Assembly (NCBI GenBank): GCA_963700395.1
Contig: CAVOXI010000002.1
Location: 301,288 to 365,287, forward strand
Origin: Prado023 sp963700395
Lineage (GTDB): Bacteria; Actinomycetota; Actinomycetes; S36-B12; CAIYMF01
Length of the DNA stretch: 64,000 nucleotides
Direction of reading: 5' to 3'
In this document: positions 26,013 through 34,223 of the stretch, in pieces
Numbering within the stretch: the first letter of the stretch is position 1
Layout: every line of letters starts with the position of its first letter
Made by a program: the position numbers and the translations under genes
The notes under the pieces: generated by a model
Told to the model about the DNA's origin: nothing
Databases searched by the model: none
Seen by the model: the letters and a program-made list of their open reading frames with translations, nothing else

Positions 26013-26578
26013 CTCCGCTCCCTCCCCCGGCGCCAACCGAGTCCGAGGGGATGACCGTGGTGGCGACATCCCCCGGCGATTCCTGTCTACTCCGCAGACA
26101 CGGCGAGTCACAACAGCCAGAAGCCCCAAGCCGACCGCGGCCGGCGCCGCACTGCCGCGTGACGTGGCCGACAGAAGCTATGGCCGCGTACTCGCGGCGC
26201 GCGTGACAGGCGGCCGTGTGGGGCACCTTGCGGTGTCAATGCGGCGCCCGCCCCGCCCCACCGGGATCGACGACTGCCCGCGCGCGGATCGTCTGGTCCT
26301 ACTCAGTGCGGATCCTGCTCGACAATGCGTTCCGTTCGCTCCTCGGCCCCCGTGGGATGACCGCGACGCCCGAAGGCTTATCCCCGTCCGCCTCGCCCGT
26401 CCCGCACGACGAGCACGCTAGACACCCGAGGGAATCCGGTCGCTGTCCCGTCCGGTCCTCTTGCGAACCGTGGGTGGGACCTTCGGGCCTGTGCGCGCCT
26501 GAGCGGGCCGGCGTAGCGTCGAGTCAGGACACACGTGGTCACTCCGATCGTCCGCTCGACCAGGAGCGGACACGGGAG
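26013..26578. other. Intergenic region with 82-bp repeat
   Basis: About 566 bp between the leftward hydrolase and the rightward GyrI-like gene. Apart from copy B of the repeat, only rare-codon-rich short frames are seen, none acceptable as a gene. Confidence 0.4.
26082..26163 (-). repeat. 82-bp repeat, copy B
   Basis: Ungapped counterpart of 23109-23190 (63/82 identical). It ends 69 bp before the hydrolase ATG and can encode GLGLLAVVTRRVCGVDR in the reverse direction, in frame with the hydrolase. Confidence 0.7.
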
Positions 26579-27067
26579 ATGGACATGGAGGTAGTCGACA
26601 TGACCGAATGCACGGTCCGTGAGTTCGGACCACAGACGTGCGCCACGCTCGCCATGCGCGGCCCCTACGATCAGATGCCCCAAGCCTTCGCGACGGTCTA
26701 CGGCTGGCTGGCGGCTGCGGGGCACACCCCACACGGGATGCCCGTTGCCGTCTACCTGAACGATCCAGCCGCGGTGGCACCCGCCGACTCCCTGTGGGAG
26801 TTGTGGGCGCCTATCGAGGAAGGGGCGGCCGAAGTCGGTCCGGATGACCAGGGGCTCGGCATCAAGCACATCCCCGCCATGACCATCGCCACAACCATCC
26901 ACAAAGGTCCCTACGAACAGGTCCCGCCCGCCTACGAGCGCCTCATGACCTGGATCACCAAGCAGGGACTGCACCCCTGTGGACCGCCGATGGAGGCTTA
27001 CCTGAACGACCCCGGCGAGGCCACCCCGAACGAGTACCTGACAGAGATCATGTTGCCCGTGAGTTAG
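26579..27067 (+). CDS. GyrI-like small-molecule-binding protein
   Basis: 162 residues. Two tandem beta-alpha-beta halves typical of the GyrI/SHS2 fold: TLAMRGPYDQMPQAFATVYG, GMPVAVYLNDPA, then the mirror copy IATTIHKGPYEQVPPAYERL and GPPMEAYLNDPGEATPNEYL. The ATG at 26579 directly follows GGGAG; a second ATG two codons later has better spacing. Stand-alone GyrI-like proteins bind hydrophobic or cationic drugs, and some hydrolyse cyclopropanoid toxins. The binding-site glutamate may be in LWELWAPIEE. Independent transcription unit. Confidence 0.87.
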   Translation: MDMEVVDMTECTVREFGPQTCATLAMRGPYDQMPQAFATVYGWLAAAGHTPHGMPVAVYLNDPAAVAPADSLWELWAPIEEGAAEVGPDDQGLGIKHIPAMTIATTIHKGPYEQVPPAYERLMTWITKQGLHPCGPPMEAYLNDPGEATPNEYLTEIMLPVS

Positions 27068-27419
27068 CCGACAGCGCCGGAAGGCGGCCAGTCGCCCATT
27101 GGTCAGCGCGGCTGGGCTCGGGCATTCGCGCGATCCTCGCGTCCCCAAGGAGGTGACGCCATTCACTGGAGTACACGCCCATCTCCTGACCACCCATGGC
27201 TGCGTCCTTCCGGAGCGGTAACGACGCCGGGTCGGCCACCCCCATCCAAGCCTCGCCTCCGTGCGTCCACAGGCGGCGAATAGACGTACCTTCCCGACGG
27301 CATCGGCAGCAGCGGGAACGCTGTATCCGCTGGGCGCGTCCGCATCATCGCCGTCGCCCCGCGCCGGGCCGGGTTCATCTGAAGGCGAGGAGTCGAGGCG
27401 CCCGATTGCGGCACCGAGG

Positions 27420-27554
27420 TCAAGGCCTCGGAGCAACTGCATCGACAGCCGGGGCGGTGGCCTCCGAGCGCTTCATGCGTTCCTCGAGCCAGCCGAGGAA
27501 GGCGAGCGCAAGCCCGAATTCGAGCAACCACACCATGATGATCAGGAATGCCAT
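27420..27554 (-). CDS. Possible 44-residue single-helix membrane peptide
   Basis: ATG at 27554 to stop at 27420. The peptide is one strong hydrophobic helix MAFLIIMVWLLEFGLALAFL followed by a charged tail GWLEERMKRSEATAPAVD, a composition unlikely in noncoding GC-rich DNA. The ribosome binding site is weak, and the frame is open for about 20 codons upstream, so it could also be the end of a decayed longer protein. The rest of 27068-27842 shows no gene. Confidence 0.4.
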   Translation of the reverse strand: MAFLIIMVWLLEFGLALAFLGWLEERMKRSEATAPAVDAVAPRP

Positions 27555-27842
27555 CAGGTCCGACCAGCTCAGCTGATGCCGGGCGGTGGGGGTGGCGAGG
27601 TCGAGGCCCTCCTGCCCCGATCAGCACCCGCGGGACGACGTCCTCGGTCCCGGGGCGCGGGTGACGACGGTGGGGATGGGCACGTCCATCGACGCAAGGG
27701 TGGCAGCCGAGAGAGTCCGACGGTCCGCGCCACCAGAGGAGTCAGCTGCGTCGCGGAACCAGATCGGGGATTCCAGAGTCGGTCCGGGTATGTGGGGCTT
27801 TGTGCTCTCGTTCGCGCCGGGGGCTGGCGAGAAGATGATGGT

Positions 27843-28838
27843 GTGGGTGAAGGCCATCGGTCGGGCGGCTCGGTGCCCCGTGTGGGGCGGCGGTGGCGGA
27901 TCGCCGGGCTCGTGCTCGTCGCTGTCGTGCTGGTGGCGGTCGCCGGCTCGTTCATCGTGTTCCCGCGGCAGACCCTGTCGCGGTTGACCCATTGGGTAGG
28001 CCCACCGACCCAGGTGAGCGCCTACGAGCCCCTTCAACCGGCTCCCGAATGGCATCTGGCTGTGGCCGGGGACGTGGGTGACAGTGGAAATCGGCTGGAC
28101 ACCACCGGGGCCACGATGGCTCGCATCCAGGCCATTCAGAACTACGACGACCTGCTCCTGCTCGGGGACAACGTGTACTGGAACGGTGACCCAGCCAAGC
28201 TCCCCGACACGGTCTTCGGGCCGTTCAGCGGGCTCCTGGACCGCGGTGTGGGGCTGCTGGGCGTCCTGGGCAACCATGACGTCCTCGATGGCCACGGCGA
28301 TGCCCAGATGGCGGCCATGGGGATGGAGGGGCGGTACTGGGCCAAGGCGTTCGATGACCTGCTGCTCGTCGGGCTGGACTCGAACGCACTGGATGCCGAA
28401 CAGGTGCAGTGGCTGGAGCGCACCCTGGCTGCCAGTGATGCCACGTGGAAGGTGGTCGCCCTGCACCACCCCCTGTACTCGGCCGGGTACCAGGGCTCGA
28501 GCACCGAGGTACGCCGGGTGCTCGAGCCGATCTTCATCGCGAACGGGGTCCAGTTGGTCCTGTCAGGTCATGACCATGACTACCAGCGCTCCAAGGTCAT
28601 CAACGGGGTGACCTACATCGTCTCGGGTGCCGGGTCCGGGACCAGGCGAACCGGCCGGGAGTGGTTCACTGAGCAGTCCTTCGCGTGGCTGCACTTCCTG
28701 GACATCGGGGTCTACCCCGACCGCATGGTCGTTCGAGCGGTCGGCTCGGATCGCTCGGCGACCGAGGTCGGCGACGAAGTGGTCATCTCCCCCGTGCCCA
28801 CCGGTCACGCGGCGGTGTCCTCCACTGACAGGACGTAG
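27843..28838 (+). CDS. Membrane-anchored metallophosphoesterase
   Basis: About 331 residues. A signal anchor (RRWRIAGLVLVAVVLVAVAG) precedes a calcineurin-like phosphatase domain containing all metal-ligand blocks: AVAGDVGDSGNR, LLLGDNVYWNG, LGVLGNHDVLDG, VVALHHPLYSAGYQG and LVLSGHDHDYQRS. The order resembles purple-acid-phosphatase-like enzymes, and the active site should face outside. The GTG at 27843 is chosen as start because it allows the whole anchor; GTG codons at 27873 and 27882 are alternatives. Its 3' end overlaps the oppositely oriented membrane protein gene by 34 bp, so transcripts are antisense at their ends. Substrate unknown. Confidence 0.85.
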   Translation: MGEGHRSGGSVPRVGRRWRIAGLVLVAVVLVAVAGSFIVFPRQTLSRLTHWVGPPTQVSAYEPLQPAPEWHLAVAGDVGDSGNRLDTTGATMARIQAIQNYDDLLLLGDNVYWNGDPAKLPDTVFGPFSGLLDRGVGLLGVLGNHDVLDGHGDAQMAAMGMEGRYWAKAFDDLLLVGLDSNALDAEQVQWLERTLAASDATWKVVALHHPLYSAGYQGSSTEVRRVLEPIFIANGVQLVLSGHDHDYQRSKVINGVTYIVSGAGSGTRRTGREWFTEQSFAWLHFLDIGVYPDRMVVRAVGSDRSATEVGDEVVISPVPTGHAAVSSTDRT

Positions 28839-29719
28839 GCCCGGACCCGCTCGATGAGCGCGTCCTGCAGGCAGCCGACGAACTCCCTGGTGTCGGACTC
28901 GCCGGGCGCGGGGCTCAATGTCAGGCGCAGCCTCGCCGTGTCGGATGGGTCAGTGGGCTCCAGGGAGTCCAGTTGCACCTCCTGCGGCATCCGGACCCGG
29001 CACACCGACCACAGGGCGAGCGCCACGTCGAGTTCGTGCTGTTCGAGGTCCCGGCGCATCGCGACCATGTCCACGATCACGCTGCGATCCGGGTCGGGAG
29101 GCTCGGGCGTGCTCTGGAGCAGCTGGAACATCACCAGGATGCCAGCGGCCAGGACCGCGACGAGCCCGCCGGCCGTGATCCACCGCCACACTCGTCCCGC
29201 ACGCGGGCGCGCGACCGGGCCGGCAGGCAACTCCGGCAGCCGGCCCAGCGGCGACAGGCCCTCGATCGGGAGGGCCATCGTGGACAGGCCCCGAGCCAGT
29301 TCGTGCTCGGCCACCGGAACCGCGGTGACCCGCGACACCTGCTCCACCAGGTAGGCCACCGCGGACAGGACTACGCCGGCACCGATCAGGACCGGCAGGA
29401 ACACGTCCAGCCGGTCACGGTCCGGGGCCAGCCAGGCGAACGGACCAGGTGAGTCTGGGCGGTTGGCCCGCAGGCGGGCCGCCAGCGCCGTGGTCTGCTC
29501 CCGCGCCCGCTCCTGCTCGAGCTGGCGGCCGAGGCCCCCGACGCGGGCGAAGAGCACGTCGGCGATGAGGACGAGCTCGGCGGCCAGGAAGAAGAGCCCG
29601 GCAATCAGCGCTCGGTTCCACTCCCACCGGACCAGGTAGATGAAGACGTAACTCCCCGAGGCAACCAGGACCGCCCCCGACAGCAGCCGACCCAGTCGAT
29701 GCACCAGTGAGTGGTTCAT
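28805..29719 (-). CDS. Multi-helix membrane protein of unknown family
   Basis: 304 residues from ATG at 29719. Hydrophobic helices lie at about 12-30 and 37-56, a charged coiled section (GRQLEQERAREQTTALAARL) at 62-85, further helices at about 100-125 and 180-205, and a C-terminal soluble domain of about 90 residues containing two cysteines (VCRVRMP, FVGCLQD). No known motif. Its start lies inside the overlong 3' end of the upstream phosphotransferase-like gene. The native junction was probably an ATGA overlap, which would couple translation of the two. Confidence 0.7.
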   Translation of the reverse strand: MNHSLVHRLGRLLSGAVLVASGSYVFIYLVRWEWNRALIAGLFFLAAELVLIADVLFARVGGLGRQLEQERAREQTTALAARLRANRPDSPGPFAWLAPDRDRLDVFLPVLIGAGVVLSAVAYLVEQVSRVTAVPVAEHELARGLSTMALPIEGLSPLGRLPELPAGPVARPRAGRVWRWITAGGLVAVLAAGILVMFQLLQSTPEPPDPDRSVIVDMVAMRRDLEQHELDVALALWSVCRVRMPQEVQLDSLEPTDPSDTARLRLTLSPAPGESDTREFVGCLQDALIERVRAYVLSVEDTAA

Positions 29720-31787
29720 CCGGGGTCACCCCCGAGACCTCGCCGAGGGCCAGCACCTCGCCCGTCGTGCCGTCGACCAAGAGCTGCTCGCCGACAGGGA
29801 AGCGCTCAACAGCGTCATGCACGCCCACCACGGTCGGCACGCCGTACTCCCGCGCCAGGATCGCCAGGTGGCTCAGCACGCTGCCCGTCTCGGAGACCAC
29901 CGCCCCCAGCCGCGGCAGCCATCCCGCAAGGCGCGGGTCGAGGGTGCGCGTGACCAGGACGTCACCGGGTGCTGCCATTGCCGCGTCGTGGACGACACGG
30001 CCCTGGGCGCGGCCCTGCGCGGCGCCGCGGCCGCCCGGGCGATGCGCGCCAGCGAGCCGCACCCGAACGGGCCTGCCCTCTGTCGTGAGGCGGAAGCACG
30101 AGGGCAGTGGTGGTCCCGGCGAGAGCACCCGCGTCGCGAGGTCCGACGGGGCTGGCCAGCCGGACACAACCTCCTCGAGCTCGCCCAGGTGCAGGTGGAC
30201 CAGGGACTCCGGCGACGGGATCTGCAGGTTGGTGGCCAACCGCTGCGCCAGGACGGCTGCCACGCGCGCCGACAACTCCTGGAGCCACCGTGCCCGCAGT
30301 CGCAGGGCCTCTCGCGGCGGCAGGCCAGCCACGAGCGTCGAGGTGGCCACTGCAGGGCCCGGTTCCCCCGGGGCCGGGTCAACGGTGGGCGGCAGACAAA
30401 TGGGAGCCCCAATCCGCGGCGCGGTCAACGCAAGCGCAACGGGCCAGCGAGCCACGATCTCGTCATCGGCCAGCCCCAGCGCGCGGCCCCGTCGAACCAC
30501 GGACATCGCAATCCCGGCACCGGTGGTCGCGGCTTCCCGCTGGAGCAGGGTCCCGGCAAGGACCTCGTGGCCGTGCACCGCCGCCAGGTGGGCACGCACC
30601 CGACACAGGACCTCGAGCAGTTCGGCATCGCTGAGGTCAGCCAGCGGGCCGAGGCCGGCGAGTTCCCCGTCGACCCTACGGCCCACCTGTCCCGCGAGGT
30701 CCGGGAGTACCGCCCGCAGCCGACCGACACGCCACGCGCTGGCCAGCCTGCGGGCCGGGACCCTCGGATCCAGCCACCGCCATCCCGACGGGGGGAACGG
30801 CGAGGCACCGAGCAGGTCGAGGTCGCATGCCACCCGGCCGTGGACCGTGGTCACCAACGGCGAGGCGGCCACAGCCCGGTGGGGCCATGCCCCGACCACC
30901 GTGATCGCCGAGCTGATGCCGGATCTCAGCGGGTCGAGCCACAGGTCCTCCTCCAGCGCGCGCAGCGGCTCAGGGAACGTCTCGCCCACCGGTCCGGGGC
31001 CGAGCAGGGGTCCCTTACCGGGATCCGAGCTGCCGACCGCCGTCACCGGACGGCTCTGCAGCAGCCACAAGACGTCGTCGGCATCGAAGGCCCACTCGAC
31101 ATCCTGGGCCCGCCCGAACTCGTGGGCGGTCCGTGCTGCCAGGCGCGCGACGCGTCGGCGCTCCCGACGGTCGAGAATGGGCGGTTCGCCATCATCCGAG
31201 GGACCCTCGATCAAGCGCCCGCGGCGGCCCAGCAGGTAGCGCTGGGCGGTCACGGTCCCGCTCACGAGGGACTCCGGCCCCCCGGGGACGGCCTCAACCA
31301 GTATGTGGGTGCGGTCCCCAGTGACCGGGTCGAGCCCGAACAGCACGCCGCCGACCCGAGCGACGACCTGCCGCTGCACCAGGACGGCCATCGGCGCCGG
31401 CAGGCCCGCGCCGACCGGGCGCACCGCGGAGCCGAGAACCTCATGGACTGCCGCCTCGAACGAGGCCCAGCCCACCACGTCCAAGCAGGACAAGAATTGG
31501 CCCGCCATGGACGAGGAGCCCACGTCCTCCACAGTCGACGACGACCGCACCACAAGGGCAACACCGTCGCCACCGAGGCCGCTCCACGCCGCACGCAGGA
31601 CTGCATCCAGCGCCTCAGGAAGCGGCTCGTCCGGCCAGCCCGGAGCAGCGGGATCGAAGGTGGCAGTCGTCACGACGAAGCCGGGGATCACCGGTAGGCC
31701 CGCGGCGCTCGCGAGGGCCAGGTTCGCCGCCTTCGCCCCCGTCAGTGCGGCATCGGTCGCCCGCGGATCCGTCAGGAGCAGAACCAT
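29415..31787 (-). CDS. Rifampin-phosphotransferase-like PEP/ATP-grasp enzyme (3' end disturbed)
   Basis: Starts MVLLLTDPRATDAALTGAKA. Residues 1-300 are a PPDK-type ATP-grasp domain (NLALASAAGLPVIPGFVV, VVRSSSTVEDVGSSSMAGQF, QRQVVARVGGVLFGLDPVTG, EWAFDADDVLWLLQSRPVTA). Residues about 310-590 are a helical middle domain and about 610-690 the swivelling phosphohistidine domain with the catalytic His in GSVLSHLAILAREYGVPTVV. No PEP-binding barrel follows, the layout of rifampin phosphotransferase and related antibiotic or small-molecule kinases that use ATP and release AMP and Pi. The reading frame runs about 100 codons past DGTTGEVLALGEV into the next gene. A one-base change near 29720-29750 would give a normal stop at 29716-29720, so the C-terminus as written is doubtful. 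Confidence 0.82.
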   Translation of the reverse strand: MVLLLTDPRATDAALTGAKAANLALASAAGLPVIPGFVVTTATFDPAAPGWPDEPLPEALDAVLRAAWSGLGGDGVALVVRSSSTVEDVGSSSMAGQFLSCLDVVGWASFEAAVHEVLGSAVRPVGAGLPAPMAVLVQRQVVARVGGVLFGLDPVTGDRTHILVEAVPGGPESLVSGTVTAQRYLLGRRGRLIEGPSDDGEPPILDRRERRRVARLAARTAHEFGRAQDVEWAFDADDVLWLLQSRPVTAVGSSDPGKGPLLGPGPVGETFPEPLRALEEDLWLDPLRSGISSAITVVGAWPHRAVAASPLVTTVHGRVACDLDLLGASPFPPSGWRWLDPRVPARRLASAWRVGRLRAVLPDLAGQVGRRVDGELAGLGPLADLSDAELLEVLCRVRAHLAAVHGHEVLAGTLLQREAATTGAGIAMSVVRRGRALGLADDEIVARWPVALALTAPRIGAPICLPPTVDPAPGEPGPAVATSTLVAGLPPREALRLRARWLQELSARVAAVLAQRLATNLQIPSPESLVHLHLGELEEVVSGWPAPSDLATRVLSPGPPLPSCFRLTTEGRPVRVRLAGAHRPGGRGAAQGRAQGRVVHDAAMAAPGDVLVTRTLDPRLAGWLPRLGAVVSETGSVLSHLAILAREYGVPTVVGVHDAVERFPVGEQLLVDGTTGEVLALGEVSGVTPDEPLTGASTGSAAVGGGPGCLGELRLHLPGPVGVEPSADCRALLPGRRARPHRRRALRPRRGPRPPARAGAGAGADHGAGGPPAGQPPRLTWSVRLAGPGP

Positions 31788-32470
31788 CGGCTCGCCCGAC
31801 CGGAACGGATCCGCTCGCTCCAAGGGTCGAGCCCGCCGAGCCTGCGCCGTGCGCGCCGACCCCGATCCGACGTTCGGCAGCAAGGCCTTACGACCTGTTT
31901 GCACACCTTCACTCTACGCCCGCGAAATGGGGCGACCCATGCTTCGCCCAGCCCGGTGTAGGTCATTTCCACATGGGTCTCCGGAGCACCTACGAGTAAG
32001 CCTCCGGCTCGTTCGGTAGCCGCCCCGACGAGCCCGGGACGTCCAAGGACGCCTACATCGCGGGGTGCGCCCCCGCCTGCGACTCTCGACCACCACATCC
32101 TCTTGGCGCTACCGGAGGCCTGCGTTCCCTTGCCGTCATGGAGGCCCTGATCCGTGACCGGGTCGTCGACGTGATCGGGCTAGCGCGGCCCCTGGTCGAG
32201 GATCCCAATGTCTGCCACAGGCTCCTCGAGGGCTGTAACCAGTTGGACCCACGACACCCCAGTCGACACTCGCGCGGCCCGTTGCGCCCGGGGGTAGGCG
32301 AGTCCAGCGTCGGTCACGCTGGGTGAGGGGAGTCAGGTGAACGGCCGACCACGCTCAAGCTGGATGGGCCGCACCAGCTCCTGCGGGTCGTATGAGGGGT
32401 CAGGCGGCCAGTCAGCGCGTCGCTGAGTTGGGGGCCGCAGCTCGCCGCGATGGTCCGGACGCTGGGCTGG
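31788..32470. other. Intergenic region with old yellow enzyme relic
   Basis: Apart from the coding relic at 32105-32240, no gene or strong signal is seen between the phosphotransferase-like start and the end of the glycosidase gene. Confidence 0.4.
32105..32240 (+). pseudogene. Old yellow enzyme-type oxidoreductase, C-terminal relic
   Basis: The frame GATGGLRSLAVMEALIRDRV continues VDVIGLARPLVEDPNVCHRL and matches the FMN-phosphate-binding end of NADH:flavin oxidoreductases (TGG-x-R, then D-x-[IV]-GLARPL). The rest of the barrel is absent in every frame, so about 40 codons remain. Confidence 0.7.
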
Positions 32471-33844
32471 TCACAACCAGGTGAGGATCTTTGGGGTTGT
32501 CCCGACCGTGATCCTGGACCTGGCCGCCGAGGTTGTGGTGGCGCCCTGGACGGTGGCGATCTGAGCCGCGCGTGGGAGCCGGTACCGGGTGGACCCGTAC
32601 TGCCGCCACATGATGCGGATCGCTGGGCGCACACCGGTCGGGTCGGTGTAGTTGCATCCTCGTAGGGATCCGTACCAGCGGCAGCCGGTGAGCCGCAGTC
32701 CCTGGGTGGCGGTCCTCAGCACGTTGAGGACCGAATGCGCCGGAGTGCCGGGCGCCAGGTTCACGGCGGCCTGGCCGGGCGGAGCAACCAACCAGTAGAG
32801 ATCGCGAACACCACGGAAGGAGGCGTTCATCATGGTGGCCCCCGCGAGCTGCGCCTGGGCACTGGCATTGGTGACCGACGAACTCAGGTTGGTGCGGTCG
32901 GCCGGGTTGTGGTTGATCAGGTTGTGGTTGGTCTCGGTGATGATCAGCGGGAGACCGCGCAGGCCGCGGTTGCGTCGGACCCAGGCGCGCGTATTGGCCA
33001 CTCGGGAGTCCCAATCCATGATCATCGACGTTGGGGTCTTCTTGCGTGAGTAGACGTTGTACGCGATCGCGCTGATGTTGTGGCGACTGGCCTGGGCCTT
33101 CAGGTACCGCCGGGCGAAGTCGTTGTCCCGCTGGTAGAGGGATGTGGACACCAGGTCGAACGCGGGGTGTCGGGTTCGGATCAGGGTGGCCGCGATCGTC
33201 TCCATCGCGAGCACGCTGGCCACTGCGTCCACCGTCGTGGTCGCGGCCCCCGGAACCTTGGCCTTGATGTCGATGCCGTTGAGCAGGTTGGGTTCGTTCA
33301 TCACCTGGAAGGACACCGCGAACCGACCGGCGTAGTTGGCTTGGACGTATCCCATGAGCGCGTCGGCGTAGTGCTCGAAGTACTGGTACTGCATGGGCTT
33401 GCTGCCATCAGCAGCCAGCCGCAAGGTGGCTGGCTTCGGCACGCTGACCGCCGACGCATGACCGCCGCAGAACCAGATCGGTCGTGACCCGTTGGACCAC
33501 CTGGTAGCCGGGGCCTGAGCCTGCGGGGAGTCAGCGAACACCCAGGGCGCGCTGTGCCCCAGGGGGATGATCACCCGCTCGGCCCCGTTGGCCACGAGGA
33601 CATCCAGTGCAGGTCCCAACCGGCCACCGGCCAGGACGGCCACATCCGCATCAGGGGTCGGCTGCAGGTCACACCAATTCACCCCCCGGTCCCACAACCG
33701 GGCCCCCGTGAACGCGACATCGGCGGTTGCCCGGCTTACCGAGGCCAGCGCGGCCCCCGACTCAGCTGTCCCCGGCATTGCTGCCGCGGCAGGTCCCGTG
33801 AACGCGACCAGCACTGTGAACGCCACCACGCCGACGACCCTCAT
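32471..33844 (-). CDS. Secreted glycoside hydrolase-like (TIM-barrel, clan GH-A type) protein
   Basis: 457 residues. A signal peptide (MRVVGVVAFTVLVAFTGPAA) with cleavage after AAA. The body reads as a TIM barrel: GARLWDRGVNWCDLQP, ALDVLVANGAERVIIPLG, YADALMGYVQANYAGRFAV, then FQVMNEPNLL with the presumed acid/base Glu on strand 4 and LPLIITETNHNL with the presumed nucleophile Glu on strand 7. This is the clan GH-A arrangement (GH5/GH39-like). A short C-terminal extension contains two cysteines (GCRWYGSLRGCNY). The substrate polysaccharide is not evident. It stands alone with its own promoter region. Confidence 0.75.
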   Translation of the reverse strand: MRVVGVVAFTVLVAFTGPAAAAMPGTAESGAALASVSRATADVAFTGARLWDRGVNWCDLQPTPDADVAVLAGGRLGPALDVLVANGAERVIIPLGHSAPWVFADSPQAQAPATRWSNGSRPIWFCGGHASAVSVPKPATLRLAADGSKPMQYQYFEHYADALMGYVQANYAGRFAVSFQVMNEPNLLNGIDIKAKVPGAATTTVDAVASVLAMETIAATLIRTRHPAFDLVSTSLYQRDNDFARRYLKAQASRHNISAIAYNVYSRKKTPTSMIMDWDSRVANTRAWVRRNRGLRGLPLIITETNHNLINHNPADRTNLSSSVTNASAQAQLAGATMMNASFRGVRDLYWLVAPPGQAAVNLAPGTPAHSVLNVLRTATQGLRLTGCRWYGSLRGCNYTDPTGVRPAIRIMWRQYGSTRYRLPRAAQIATVQGATTTSAARSRITVGTTPKILTWL

Positions 33845-34147
33845 CTGCGGCCCTCCCCTCCAACCACCGTAGCCCCGCAGATCCCGCCTCCATCACCCCA
33901 ACCAGCCGCAGGGGCGTCGCATTAGCCTGGCCCTCGCAATCCGTTGAGACTGACCGCGCGCGAGGGGTCGCCCCGGGTCAGAGGACCGGGCACTGCAGCG
34001 CCGACGCTCGACTGGCTCCGGCCATCGGTCACCCCGATGCGGGCACGAATAGGGGCCGGGTACCGAGTTCTTGTCCATCCCCAGGTGCGGGTGGGCGGAC
34101 TCACCGCCGATCCGCAGGTTCAGACCAGCCAGGGCTGGCGGTCCCGT

Positions 34148-34215
34148 GCTGGATCGCCAGCCGGGGACGCGCTGCTCATCGAGGTGGCACACCGTCTGGC
34201 CTCGGTGGTGAACCC
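34148..34215 (+). pseudogene. GGDEF-domain scrap, similar to the gene at 43718
   Basis: Encodes AGDALLIEVAHRLASVVNPG, closely matching AGDALLVEVAHRLGSVMRAG of the GGDEF/EAL protein (44640-44700), also at the DNA level. Nothing else of a cyclase is present; the remainder of 33845-34223 is featureless. Confidence 0.65.
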
Positions 34216-34223
34216 CGGGGCGC

